60,278 nt of DNA from Verrucomicrobiia bacterium. GTDB lineage: Bacteria > Verrucomicrobiota > Verrucomicrobiia > Limisphaerales > JADLHS01. A program made the translations under genes and the position numbers. The notes beneath the pieces were generated by a model, which was given only the letters and a program-made list of their open reading frames with translations, ran no database searches and was not told the origin of the DNA. Positions 18,395 through 27,979 of this stretch are shown here, piece after piece. How positions within the stretch are numbered: position 1 is the first letter of the stretch; every line of letters begins with the position of its first letter. The stretch lies in the NCBI GenBank assembly GCA_011525685.1, contig WYBW01000108.1, positions 1-60,278 of the forward strand, written 5' to 3'.

Positions 18395-19408
18395 ATGGAC
18401 ACCGAGAGACACGGATTCAAGACGTTGGCGTTCCGGCATGAGACCGTCCTGTTGTTCGTGCTCGTGATCGAGTGGTTCTATTTCCACTCCGTCGGCCCGA
18501 GGTTCGGCACGCTGGACAACAGTTACGACATTTTGCGCCACTCCATCGAGATTGGGCTGCTGGCGCTGGCGATGACGCCCATTATTCTCACCGGCGGAAT
18601 TGATCTGTCCGTCGGATCGCTGCTCGGGCTGTGTGCCATCACTTTTGGCAAACTTTGGCGCGATGCGGGACTGCCGATACCTGTCGCCGCCGCCTGCACG
18701 TTGTGCGTCGGGGCGCTGGCGGGCGGATTGAACGCCTCGCTCATCACCTGGCTGCGGTTGCCGCCGTTGATTGTCACGCTGGGCACGTATTCCCTGTTTC
18801 GCGGACTGGCCGAAGCCATCACGCGCGGCGTGGACACGTTCACCAATTTTCCCCCGTCGTTCCTGTTCCTGGGTCAGGAACGCTGGCTGGGTTTGCCGGC
18901 GCAGGCATGGATCTTTTTGGTCGTGGCCGTGGCGGTCTGGCTGCTCGTGCATCGCACGACGTTTGGGCGGTCGTTTCGTGCGATTGGCTTTGCCCCGGAA
19001 GGGGCGCGTTACGCGGGAATCCCGGTTGAGCGACGGCTGGCGATGGTTTATGTGCTGGCGGGCGTGACGGCGGCGCTGGCGGCGATCATTTACACGGCGC
19101 GGCTGGGTCAGGCAAAGGCTGACGCCGGGACGGGCTATGAGTTGTTTGCCATCACCGCCGTGGTGCTGGGCGGGACAAGCATCTTTGGCGGCGTCGGATC
19201 GGTGCATGGAACGTTGCTGGGCGTGGCGGCCATCGCGGTGTTGAGCAACGGCCTGGTTCACGCCCGGCAACCCCGGGAAGTGGCGGGGATGCTGACCGGC
19301 GTGTTGCTCATTCTGGCGTTGTCCGGTTCGGTCGTGCCGAAAATGCTGGCCACGTGGCGCACGCGGCGGCAAATTCCACGGGAAATTCAGCAAAGCAACA
19401 CAACATGA
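18395..19408 (+). CDS. CUT2-family sugar ABC transporter permease 2
   Basis: The protein is 337 residues from the ATG at 18395. The membrane core is typical of RbsC/RhaQ/LsrD: IGLLALAMTPIILTGGIDLS then VGSLLGLCAITFGKL, and near the end LFAITAVVLGGTSIFGGVGS. Two different permeases plus one double ATPase is the layout of rhamnose (RhaPQTS) and autoinducer-2 (LsrACDB) importers, so a heterodimeric channel is expected. The N-terminal MDTERHGFKTLAF resembles translations of a common intergenic repeat. The stop codon overlaps the next gene's start in an ATGA arrangement, indicating translational coupling. Confidence 0.9.
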   Translation: MDTERHGFKTLAFRHETVLLFVLVIEWFYFHSVGPRFGTLDNSYDILRHSIEIGLLALAMTPIILTGGIDLSVGSLLGLCAITFGKLWRDAGLPIPVAAACTLCVGALAGGLNASLITWLRLPPLIVTLGTYSLFRGLAEAITRGVDTFTNFPPSFLFLGQERWLGLPAQAWIFLVVAVAVWLLVHRTTFGRSFRAIGFAPEGARYAGIPVERRLAMVYVLAGVTAALAAIIYTARLGQAKADAGTGYELFAITAVVLGGTSIFGGVGSVHGTLLGVAAIAVLSNGLVHARQPREVAGMLTGVLLILALSGSVVPKMLATWRTRRQIPREIQQSNTT

Positions 19409-20409
19409 ACAAGTTCCTGTCGTTCTCCATCGTCGCGGGTCTCGCGTGCCTCCTCGGTTGTGGAAAATCGTCCGATGCCACCGGCGGTTCCTCCGGCGGA
19501 AAGAAGCTCACCATCGCGCTCATGCCCAAGAGCAAGGGCAACGCGTATTTCATCTCCTGCAAGAAAGGCGCGGACAAGGCGGCAGCGGAACTCGGCATCG
19601 AGTTGATCTTCGACGGCCCAACCGACCCCGATCCGGCGCGGCAGAATGAAATCATCGAGAACTGGATCACGCTGGGCGTGGATGCCATCGCCGCCGCCTG
19701 CGAAAACAAAGAGGGCATTTCGACGGCGCTGCGCAAGGCGAAAGCCCGGGGCATCAAGGTCATCACCTACGACGCGGACGCGCTGCCGGACGCGCGGGAG
19801 TTTTTCGTGAACCAGGCGACGCCGGAGGGCATCGGCCATCGGTTGATGGATGAAGCAGCCCGGCTCTGCGGCAACGAGGGCGAGTTTGCCATCATCACCG
19901 CCAGTCTCACGGCCGCCAACATGATCGAATGGCAGAAACATATCGAAGCGCGGCGCGCCTCGGAGTACCCCAAAATGAAAATGGTGGCCCTCCGTCCGTG
20001 CGATGACCTCAAGGACAAGGCCCAGAGCGAAGCCACCGCGTTGTTGAGCGCGAACCCGAATTTGAAGCTCATCATGGCCATTTGTTCCCCCGCCGTGCCC
20101 GGAGCGGCGGAGGCGGTGAAGCAAGCGGGAAAGACGGGCCGGGTGAAAGTGATCGGCTTGGGACTGCCGAGCGAGAACCGCCGTTACGTCAAGGAAGGCG
20201 TGACCGACAGCGTGATTCTGTGGAAGACGGAAGACCTGGGTTATCTCACCGTTTACGCGGCGCACGCGCTGGCCAAGGGAGAACTGAAAACCGGCGACAC
20301 CCGCTTCAAGGCCGGGTCGCTGGGCGAGTTTGAGATTCAGGGCGACAATCTTCTGCTCGGCAAACCCTTTGTCTTCACCAAGGAGAACATTGACCAGTTC
20401 GACTTTTGA
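19405..20409 (+). CDS. CUT2-family sugar ABC transporter substrate-binding lipoprotein
   Basis: The protein is 334 residues from the ATG at 19405, inside the ATGA overlap with permease 2. The signal MNKFLSFSIVAGLACLLGCG has lipobox LLGC (Cys at residue 18), so it is anchored to a membrane. The periplasmic-binding fold (Peripla_BP_4) begins at KLTIALMPKSKGNAYFISCK and contains VDAIAAACENKEGISTALRK, IKVITYDADALP and KVIGLGLPSENRRYVKEGV. The last of these is reminiscent of RhaS and LsrB. It delivers the sugar to the two permeases. The substrate is not decidable from sequence; the xylulokinase at 53017 is distant and not evidence for xylose. Confidence 0.9.
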   Translation: MNKFLSFSIVAGLACLLGCGKSSDATGGSSGGKKLTIALMPKSKGNAYFISCKKGADKAAAELGIELIFDGPTDPDPARQNEIIENWITLGVDAIAAACENKEGISTALRKAKARGIKVITYDADALPDAREFFVNQATPEGIGHRLMDEAARLCGNEGEFAIITASLTAANMIEWQKHIEARRASEYPKMKMVALRPCDDLKDKAQSEATALLSANPNLKLIMAICSPAVPGAAEAVKQAGKTGRVKVIGLGLPSENRRYVKEGVTDSVILWKTEDLGYLTVYAAHALAKGELKTGDTRFKAGSLGEFEIQGDNLLLGKPFVFTKENIDQFDF

Positions 20410-20540
20410 GCGCCGTCGCCGGTCCGGCCCATGCCGTTCCGCCAATCTGGAAGAACGATTGGCGCGGACAGCGGAATGTCGATCGCACGCCCCCAGCCTG
20501 GGTTCAAACGAACATGTGATTCGGCTGGGCTGAAGCGGTG

Positions 20541-20566
20541 AGCCACCGGGTTGCCGCCCGGCTTTT
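20541..20566 (+). terminator. probable rho-independent terminator of the sugar ABC operon
   Basis: A stem CCGGG (20546-20550), loop TTGCCG and CCCGG (20557-20561), followed by C and TTTTT, lies about 135 bases after the binding-protein stop. AGCC/GGCT can extend the stem with a small bulge. A second T-run (20575-20580) follows. Confidence 0.55.
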
Positions 20567-20660
20567 TGCGCGGGTTTTTTGTGTTTTGCCTCAGGCCGGG
20601 CTGGGCTAGATTCGGCGGCATGAGCAGGCGGGGCTTGAACGGGTCAAACTCCGTTGCAAC

Positions 20661-20744
20661 GCGCGCGTGGCGGAATGGCAGACGCGCCAGACTTAGGATC
20701 TGGTTCCGAAAGGATTGGAGGTTCAAGTCCTCTCGCGCGCACCA
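20661..20744 (+). tRNA. tRNA-Leu (anticodon UAG)
   Basis: The 84-base cloverleaf has acceptor GCGCGCG (20661-20667) pairing with CGCGCGC (20734-20740), an encoded ACCA, a D-arm around GCGGAATGGCAGACGC, an anticodon stem CCAGA/TCTGG with loop CTTAGGA (anticodon TAG), a long variable arm TTCCGAAAGGA as expected for class II Leu tRNA, and a T-arm GGAGG-TTCAAGT-CCTCT. It reads CUN leucine codons. It stands alone, not in a tRNA cluster. Confidence 0.95.
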
Positions 20745-20748
20745 ACGC

Positions 20749-21144
20749 TTATTCCTTCGCCCAGAAATCAATCACGAACACATCCGCCAGCACGCCGCCC
20801 ACCAGTTCGCCGAATTTCTTGTGATCCGGATGAACCAGATACGCGTCGCGGTCCTTCTCGCTCTTGAACGTGAGGATGAAGCCATGCGTGAAGCCTTTGT
20901 CGAGTTTCTCGGGGCTGTTGTTCGTGCCCCACTCATAGGAAACGATCTGCGGAATTTTGCCCTTCAACGCGCGAAAGGCGTCCTCCACTTCCTTGATTTT
21001 CTCTTTCGTCACCGTGTCCTTGAATTTGAAGGCCACGACGTGGCGCAGTTTTGCGTCTTTGGCGGATGACTCCGCGGCGGTGGCGAGCAGGCTGCAAACC
21101 AGTCCAACGATGAGGATGAGGGCGAGTGTTTTCATAGTAGTCAT
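20749..21144 (-). CDS. exported Dabb (stress-responsive A/B barrel) family protein
   Basis: The protein is 131 residues from the ATG at 21144 (MTTMKTLALILIVGL); an ATG at 21135 is also possible. The signal peptide is MKTLALILIVGLVCSLLATA. The Dabb domain follows: LRHVVAFKFKDTVTKEKIKE, then PQIVSYEWGTNNSPEKLDKG and the C-terminal HPDHKKFGELVGGVLADVFV, with the conserved His pair. Dabb domains are dimeric ferredoxin-like folds of mostly unknown role; exported copies are common in Verrucomicrobia and Planctomycetes. Its stop is 4 bases from the tRNA 3' end on the opposite strand. Confidence 0.9.
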   Translation of the reverse strand: MTTMKTLALILIVGLVCSLLATAAESSAKDAKLRHVVAFKFKDTVTKEKIKEVEDAFRALKGKIPQIVSYEWGTNNSPEKLDKGFTHGFILTFKSEKDRDAYLVHPDHKKFGELVGGVLADVFVIDFWAKE

Positions 21145-21220
21145 GCGCGCAAGATTTGACGCCGCCCAGGGGCGATTCTCAAGCACAATATCTCGGCGTT
21201 ACTTCGGGGCAAATTGAGCT

Positions 21221-22294
21221 ATGGTTCCGACGATGAAGCCGGAAACCGTTCCCATCCCGACGCGCGGCGCGGCCAGCAACCCGCCGAATCGCTTCGAGCG
21301 CATCCAGCTTGAACGCGACGCGGACTGGAATCCGGAGGATGACCCGCTGCCGCGCACGCAGTTTTTCACAGACCACACCCGCACGATCATCGCCACGAAC
21401 GACAGCCCCGACATCGTGTTCGAAGCGAGCATCAATCCGTATCGCGGCTGCGAGCATGGCTGTGTTTATTGTTACGCGCGCCCGTTTCACGAGTACCTCG
21501 GGTTCTCCTCCGGATTGGACTTCGAAACCAAAATCATGGTGAAGGAGGATGCGCCACGGCTGTTGCGGGCCGAGCTTTCCTCGCCCAAGTGGCAGCCCAA
21601 AGTCCTGGCCCTGAGCGGCGTGACCGATCCCTATCAACCCATCGAGCGCCGGTTGAGAATCACGCGCGGCTGTCTCGAGGTGTTGGCCGAGTTTCGCAAT
21701 CCCGTTTCCATCGTGACGAAAAACCAGTTGGTCACGCGCGATCTGGACTTGCTTGGCGAACTGGCACGGCACAACGCCGCAGTGGTGTTCATTTCGCTCA
21801 CCACCCTCGATGCCGAACTGCGCCGCGTGATGGAGCCGCGCACCGCCCCACCCGCCGCCCGCTTGGCGACCATCAGCGCGCTGGCCAAAGCGGGCGTTCC
21901 TGTTGGCGCGCTCATTTCTCCGGTGATTCCGGGTTTGAACGATCACGAGATGGTTTCGCTGGTTCAGGCCGCGGTTTCGGCGGGAGCGCGATTTGCCAGC
22001 CACGTGGTGTTGCGGTTGCCCCACGCGGTTGCACCGTTGTTCGAGCAATGGCTGGACCAGCATTTCCCGAACCGAAAGGAGAAGGTCTTGAATCGGTTGC
22101 GCGCCGTGCGCGGCGGAAAGCTGTACGAGGCCGAATTCGGCAGGCGAATGCGCGGCGAAGGGATTTTCGCCGAACAGATGGACCAGATGTTCGAGGTGGC
22201 CTGCCGCAAAGCCGGTATTGCGGGGAATGAAGTCAAGCTGTCAACGGCGGCTTTTCGCCGGCCCGGGGGAAACCAACTTCAACTGTTTGGCTGA
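21221..22294 (+). CDS. PA0069-type radical SAM protein (SplB-like)
   Basis: The 357-residue protein contains the radical SAM cluster motif CEHGCVYCYARP near residue 84 (Cys-x3-Cys-x2-Cys), preceded by FEASINPYRGCEHGC, which is typical of the PA0069/spore-photoproduct-lyase-like family. Other marks are LALSGVTDPYQPIERRLRIT and IVTKNQLVTRDLDLL. The length is standard for the family. It binds [4Fe-4S] and S-adenosylmethionine; the substrate is unknown, and the gene is not a true spore photoproduct lyase. It stands alone, starting 76 bases from the divergent Dabb gene. Confidence 0.9.
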   Translation: MVPTMKPETVPIPTRGAASNPPNRFERIQLERDADWNPEDDPLPRTQFFTDHTRTIIATNDSPDIVFEASINPYRGCEHGCVYCYARPFHEYLGFSSGLDFETKIMVKEDAPRLLRAELSSPKWQPKVLALSGVTDPYQPIERRLRITRGCLEVLAEFRNPVSIVTKNQLVTRDLDLLGELARHNAAVVFISLTTLDAELRRVMEPRTAPPAARLATISALAKAGVPVGALISPVIPGLNDHEMVSLVQAAVSAGARFASHVVLRLPHAVAPLFEQWLDQHFPNRKEKVLNRLRAVRGGKLYEAEFGRRMRGEGIFAEQMDQMFEVACRKAGIAGNEVKLSTAAFRRPGGNQLQLFG

Positions 22295-22459
22295 ATGGCA
22301 GATCTGACGGGAGCGCATCATGGATCAGGAATGACAACCTGCAGGGATTGCCTCGGCCGAGTTGGGGAGAACAGAGCTTCGATGGCGGAAAAGGACAATG
22401 GCAGTCTGAAGTGACTCCTCAGCGACACCCTGCCGCCAGCTTCGTGACACTGCTGAGTT

Positions 22460-23020
22460 TTACCGCTTGAGCAACTCGGCTACATCCACCGCGACATCGG
22501 GAAACGCCAAGGGCCTCGCCTGGTCGCCCGCGCGCAAAACGACCTTCGATCCATAGCCGCTGAAGTGCGGTTCGCGGTAAACCTCCACAGTGAGTTCATT
22601 CAAGTTCACAATCCACACTTCAGCAATGCCGGCGCGTCCATAGGCGGCGAGCTTATCAGCCTGATCCGCTCCCAGAGACGAGTCGGAAAGCTCAATCAAG
22701 AGATAAACGTCCGCCGGTCGGGGATGGCGCTTGCGGTAGTAATCCGGCGACCGTTTGGCGAGCACCAAATCCGGTTGCGGCTCGGAATGGGCATCCAACC
22801 ACAGGGAGTTTTGGACCCGCGCCTGCCATCGGCCTTTGGACGCGGCGACCAAGATTTCGGTGAGATACGTGGTAACGCCGCCGTGAAACGGACCTGCGGG
22901 TGACAGATCAAAGATCTACCCGTTAAGCAGTTCCACGCGAGCGTCCAGCTTGAGCAGGCCGGTTTCTGCCATGCGGTAGTATTCCTCAACGGTGAAACGA
23001 TGTCTGGCCTGAACCCGCAT
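22460..23020 (-). pseudogene. Uma2-family (DUF820) nuclease-fold gene interrupted by an in-frame amber stop
   Basis: From the ATG at 23020 the frame reads MRVQARHRFTVEEYYRMAET and then ELLNG, hits TAG at 22918-22916, and continues in the same frame as IFDLSPAGPFHGGVTTYLTE, LVLAKRSPDYY and LLIELSDSSLG to a stop at 22460. Together these 186 codons make a full Uma2 protein, including the PDLVLAK, ELSDSSL and DKLAAYGRAGIAEVWIVN blocks. Intact relatives usually have Glu (GAG) where TAG now stands (…NGE-I…), so a single G-to-T change explains it. There is no frameshift. Read-through or a sequencing error are alternatives. An intact relative is at 54616-55149. Confidence 0.85.
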
Positions 23021-23037
23021 GGCGTCACTCCACCCAA

Positions 23038-24252
<1,215 letters not shown>

Positions 24253-24386
24253 GCGTTTGATGCTAGGAGAATCTGGGCAGGCGAGAAAGTGGTAAAGTAA
24301 GCCAGTCACTTCCTGAACGGCGGCGGCTGGCACATGGAGCGGTGGCCGTCGCATCACGCCAGCGTCCGGCGCACATTTGAGCGCGG

Positions 24387-24872
24387 CTAATCCCGGAAGT
24401 TCACAAACTGCACCGCCACGGGAAAGTCCTTCGCCCGCACGGCGGCGATGACCGCCTGCAACTCGTCCCGGCTCTTGCCGTTGACGCGGACTTCGTCGCC
24501 TTGAATCTGAGTGGTGACTTTGAATTTGCCGTCCCGGATGAATCCGGTGATCTGTTTGGCGGCCGTGGCTTCCAAACCCTGCTTGATCCTGATGACCTGC
24601 CGCGCGTGACCCAGCGGCGATACGTCCGGCGACAGCTTCTCGACGCTCTTCAGGTTGACACCGCGCCGGGCGAGCCGGCTGATGACCATTTCCTCGAGCG
24701 CGCGAAGCTTGAATTGATCCTCGGCGGAAAGCTTGATTTCATTCTGTTCCAGAACGATCTCCGCCTTGCTGCCCTTGAAATCAAAGCGCGTCGCCAGTTC
24801 CTTTCGCGCCTGATTGACGGCGTTTTCGATTTCCATCGAGTTGACTTTGGAGACGATGTCGAATGACGGCAT
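24387..24872 (-). CDS. YajQ-family nucleotide-binding protein
   Basis: The 161-residue protein starts [20 protein letters not shown], the invariant YajQ N-terminus, followed by [17 protein letters not shown]. It ends with the second ferredoxin-like domain ([20 protein letters not shown] and [14 protein letters not shown]). Length and motifs match the full family. YajQ proteins bind nucleotides, and some (Xanthomonas XC_3703) bind cyclic di-GMP and act as regulators; whether this one does is unknown. It is upstream of trpB on the same strand, 134 bases away. Confidence 0.95.
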   Translation of the reverse strand: MPSFDIVSKVNSMEIENAVNQARKELATRFDFKGSKAEIVLEQNEIKLSAEDQFKLRALEEMVISRLARRGVNLKSVEKLSPDVSPLGHARQVIRIKQGLEATAAKQITGFIRDGKFKVTTQIQGDEVRVNGKSRDELQAVIAAVRAKDFPVAVQFVNFRD

Positions 24873-24977
24873 GGCGGCAAAATAGTCGCGGAGCGCGTCG
24901 GGCGGGAAGAAAAAATCCGTGGCTCAGATGGTCGCCCCGCAAATTCGAGCTTTTCGGCTGCGCACCGATGTGCTTGC

Positions 24978-25712
24978 ATGGGCGCAGACATGAAGACGTT
25001 TGCCCAGCTCGGCTTTCCCGGACGGCTCATCGCCGTCGAGGGCTTGGACGGCTCGGGCAAGTCCACGCAGATCTACCTGCTCAAACGCTGGCTCGAAGTG
25101 CAGGGATTGAAGGTGTTCTTCAGCGAATGGAATTCCTCCGAGATCGTCAAGAGCGCGACGAGCAAAGGCAAAAAGCAGGAACTGCTCACGCCCACCACCT
25201 TCAGCCTCATTCACGCCACCGATTTCGCCGATCGTTACGAGCGGCATTTGGTGCCGTTGCTGCGCGCGGGTTATCTGGTGTTGTGCGACCGCTACGTTTT
25301 CACCGCCTTTGGGCGCGACATCGTGCGCGGGTGTCCGCCGCCCTGGGTGCGCGACATCTACAGCTTTGCGGCGCTGCCCGACCTGACCTTTTTCTTCAAG
25401 GCCGATCTGGAGGTGTCTTTGAGCCGGATTCTGGATGGCCGCCCGCAGTTGAAGTATTTCGAGGCGGGCATGGACCTGCGGCTCTCGACCGATCCGTATG
25501 AGAGTTTCCGGATTTTTCAGGGGCGCATTCTGGAGCAGTATCTCGCCATGAGCGCCGAGTTCAAGTTCATGATCATAGACGCCAACCAGCCGATTGAAGC
25601 GCAACAAAGCGTGGTGCGCTCGCTGGTCGCCGGCAAGCTCGACCTGCCCTCCTTCGCGTGGAAATCCGCCGTGCGCCAAAAGGCCGCCACCGCGCGCGTG
25701 CCGCTGACCTGA
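24978..25712 (+). CDS. tmk: thymidylate kinase-like protein 1 (dTMP kinase family)
   Basis: The 244-residue protein carries the P-loop GLDGSGKST near residue 22 (LIAVEGLDGSGKSTQIYLLK) and the DRY motif in LVLCDRYVFTAFGRDIVRG near residue 97. It is longer than E. coli Tmk (213 residues), with an extended middle (DLEVSLSRILDGRPQLKYFE). dTMP kinase phosphorylates dTMP to dTDP for DNA synthesis. The next gene is a divergent tandem paralogue that begins 5 bases after its stop. The start could also be the ATG at 24990. This copy has an intact catalytic P-loop lysine and is probably the main enzyme. Confidence 0.88.
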   Translation: MGADMKTFAQLGFPGRLIAVEGLDGSGKSTQIYLLKRWLEVQGLKVFFSEWNSSEIVKSATSKGKKQELLTPTTFSLIHATDFADRYERHLVPLLRAGYLVLCDRYVFTAFGRDIVRGCPPPWVRDIYSFAALPDLTFFFKADLEVSLSRILDGRPQLKYFEAGMDLRLSTDPYESFRIFQGRILEQYLAMSAEFKFMIIDANQPIEAQQSVVRSLVAGKLDLPSFAWKSAVRQKAATARVPLT

Positions 25713-25717
25713 ACTCC

Positions 25718-26479
25718 ATGCCCAAGTCCACCTCCAACCAGCGCCGCCGCCACGAAGCCCGGGTCCTCGTGCCGCCGAAGACCCCGCGCCGCTTTTACGG
25801 TCACGGCATCCCCGGCGTGGACGTGGACAAACTGGCGGGCAAGTTGATTGTGGTGGAGGGCGCGGACGGTTCGGGACGCTCCACGCAAATCCGGTGGCTG
25901 GTGGAATGGCTGGAAGGTTGCGGCCACTCGACGGTGCAGGTCGGCCTCAAACGCTCGACGCTGGTGAGCGAGGAGCTCAACCGGGCCCAGCAGGGCAACA
26001 TCCTCAGCCACACCACCCTCAGTTTGTTTTACGCCACCGATTTTGCCGACCAGCTTGAGAACATCATCCTGCCGGCCCTGCGCGCCGGACAAATGGTGCT
26101 GGCGGACCGCTACATCTACACCCTCATGGCCCGCGACATCGTGCGCGGCATGGACAAGGAGTGGCTGACGAATTTGTATGGCATGGCTCTCGTGCCGGAC
26201 GCGGTGTTTTATCTCCAGGTCGCCCCGGAGGAACTGGTCCAGCGCGCCTTCGCCAAGTATTCCGCGCTCGATTATTGGGAGAGCGGGATGGACCTCGGGC
26301 TGGCCCGCGACATGTTCGACAGTTTTCTCAAGTACCAGGCGCTGATGGCCGAACAGTTCAAGCGGCTGCAGCGCATTTACGGCTTCCACATCATTGACGG
26401 TTTCCGCGCGGTGGAGGAAATCAATGCCGAACTGCGCAAGAAGATCAGCGCGGTGCTGGCGGGTCACCGCCTGAAATGA
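25718..26479 (+). CDS. thymidylate kinase-like protein 2, P-loop lysine replaced by arginine
   Basis: The protein is 253 residues from the ATG at 25718. A basic N-terminus (MPKSTSNQRRRHEARV) precedes the kinase domain LIVVEGADGSGRSTQIRWLV, so the Walker A reads GADGSGRST with Arg where Lys is expected. The DRY motif is retained in MVLADRYIYTLMARDIVRGM, and blocks shared with the upstream paralogue include ATDFADQLENIILPALRAG and LDYWESGMDLGLARDMF. It could be a weak kinase, a regulatory or dimer partner of the first, or act on another nucleotide. The three-gene run tmk, this gene and glucokinase has gaps of 5 and 7 bases, so an operon is near certain. Confidence 0.88.
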   Translation: MPKSTSNQRRRHEARVLVPPKTPRRFYGHGIPGVDVDKLAGKLIVVEGADGSGRSTQIRWLVEWLEGCGHSTVQVGLKRSTLVSEELNRAQQGNILSHTTLSLFYATDFADQLENIILPALRAGQMVLADRYIYTLMARDIVRGMDKEWLTNLYGMALVPDAVFYLQVAPEELVQRAFAKYSALDYWESGMDLGLARDMFDSFLKYQALMAEQFKRLQRIYGFHIIDGFRAVEEINAELRKKISAVLAGHRLK

Positions 26480-26486
26480 AACGCTT

Positions 26487-27467
26487 ATGGCCGACAATCA
26501 GAAGGAGTATTATCTGGGCGTGGATCTGGGAGGAACCAAGATCCTCACCGGAGTCTTCGACACCAAGTTTGACCTCAAAGGCACTTCCAAGCTCAGCACC
26601 AAGGCTGGGCGCGGCGTGGATGCCGTGATTGAGCGCATCGCCCGCGGTGTGAAGGAGGCCGTGGATGAGTGTGACCTCAGTCTCTCGCAGGTGCGCGGCG
26701 TCGGCATCGGCGCGCCCGGGGCGGTGGACACGGAAACCGGCAAGGTCATTTTCGCTCCGAATCTCCCGGGCTGGAAGGATGTGCCGCTGAAGAAGGAACT
26801 GGAGAAGCTGCTGGACGTGCCGGTGTTCCTGGGCAACGACTGCAACGTCTGCACGCTCGGTGTCTTCGATCAGGAATTCAAGGCCAAACCCAAACACCTG
26901 GTCGGGATCTTCATCGGCACGGGCATCGGCGGCGGTCTGGTGGTCAACGGCGACCTGTATTGCGGCCACAACCTCACCGCCGGGGAAATCGGCCACATGG
27001 TGATCGAGGTCAACGGACCGAAGTGCGGCTGCGGCAATCGCGGCTGCCTCGAGGCGCTGGCCAGCCGCACCGCCATTTTCCGCAAGATCGAATCGGCCGT
27101 GAAGGACGGCCAGGAAACGTTGCTCACCGACATGTTGGGCAAGGACCTGAAAGACATGCGGAGCGGCGATTTGCGCAAGGCCATCCGGCGCGGCGACAAG
27201 TTCGTGGCCAAGGTCATCGAGGAAGCGGCGGAATTTGCCGGCATCGGCGTGGCGAACCTCATCAACATTCTGAATCCCGAGATCGTGGTCGTGGGCGGCG
27301 GGGTGATCGAGGCGTTGCAGGACGAAATGATGCCCACCCTGGTCAAGACCGCCAAGGATCACGTCATGTCCGGGACCATGAGCGGCATCGAGATCAAGGC
27401 CTCCAAGCTGGGCGACAACGCGGGCATCACCGGCGCCGCGGTGCTGGCGCGACGCGGGACGGCTTAA
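26487..27467 (+). CDS. ROK-family glucokinase
   Basis: The 326-residue protein has the ATP-binding YYLGVDLGGTKILTGVFD at its N-terminus, the substrate motif FLGNDCNVCTLGVF, GTGIGGGLVVNG, the ExGH motif AGEIGHMVIEV, and the ROK zinc motif CGCGNRGCLEALAS near residue 177. These fit the bacterial ROK glucokinase group (GlcK type), which makes glucose 6-phosphate from glucose and ATP in the cytoplasm. The C-terminus has LINILNPEIVVVGGGVIEA. It is the last gene of the tmk operon and its end overlaps the convergent sixA stop by 4 bases. Confidence 0.92.
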   Translation: MADNQKEYYLGVDLGGTKILTGVFDTKFDLKGTSKLSTKAGRGVDAVIERIARGVKEAVDECDLSLSQVRGVGIGAPGAVDTETGKVIFAPNLPGWKDVPLKKELEKLLDVPVFLGNDCNVCTLGVFDQEFKAKPKHLVGIFIGTGIGGGLVVNGDLYCGHNLTAGEIGHMVIEVNGPKCGCGNRGCLEALASRTAIFRKIESAVKDGQETLLTDMLGKDLKDMRSGDLRKAIRRGDKFVAKVIEEAAEFAGIGVANLINILNPEIVVVGGGVIEALQDEMMPTLVKTAKDHVMSGTMSGIEIKASKLGDNAGITGAAVLARRGTA

Positions 27468-27979
27468 CGTCGCTTCGCCCGCTTCGGGCCGATCAAACGA
27501 GGCGCCAACAACCACTCCAGACTCGCGCACCGCGCGGCACGCAGGGTCTCCGCTTCCAATCGGCAAAGCCCGCCCTTCTTCAGCGTCAGCGCCAGATGCG
27601 ACCCGCCGGTGCAAAGCAGCGAAATCAGGCTGCTCAGGTAAGGTTCATGGCCCACCAGCAGGATGCACTCCGGTGCGGGCCGGAGTTTGTTCAACTGATG
27701 CGCGAGCTTTTCCACGTCGCCCGAGGGGGCGAGGTGCTCGGTCAGCTCCAGCCGGCCATGCAGGCGCAGGCCGCGTTCAATGATCTCGGCGGTTTCCCGC
27801 GCGCGCACCAGGGGACTGGAGAAAATCACGTCGAACGTGACTTCCAGTTGGCGCAGGCAGTGAGCCAGCGCCTTGGTGCGCTGGATGCCCTTCGGCGTCA
27901 ACGGACGGTCGGCGTCGTTTTGATATCTGGGATCGTCGTGGTCGGCGGCTTCGCCATGGCGCAGGATGTAGAGTTTCAT
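27464..27979 (-). CDS. sixA: phosphohistidine phosphatase SixA
   Basis: The 171-residue histidine phosphatase has the RHG signature at the N-terminus (MKLYILRHGEAADHDDPRYQ), then RPLTPKGIQRTKALAHCLR, FSSPLVRARETAEII and the second catalytic His in LLVGHEPYLSSLISLL. Length and sequence match SixA. In E. coli SixA acts on the phosphorelay of the nitrogen phosphotransferase system; here its place as the last gene of a ppk1-CHAD-sixA run suggests a link to polyphosphate. Its ATG overlaps the CHAD stop (ATGA), so translation is coupled. Confidence 0.93.
   Translation of the reverse strand: MKLYILRHGEAADHDDPRYQNDADRPLTPKGIQRTKALAHCLRQLEVTFDVIFSSPLVRARETAEIIERGLRLHGRLELTEHLAPSGDVEKLAHQLNKLRPAPECILLVGHEPYLSSLISLLCTGGSHLALTLKKGGLCRLEAETLRAARCASLEWLLAPRLIGPKRAKRR

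Noticed and set aside
17732..19393. 553-codon open frame on the minus strand
   Set aside because: It is antisense to the two permeases, is rich in Gln, His and Arg, and has no domain.
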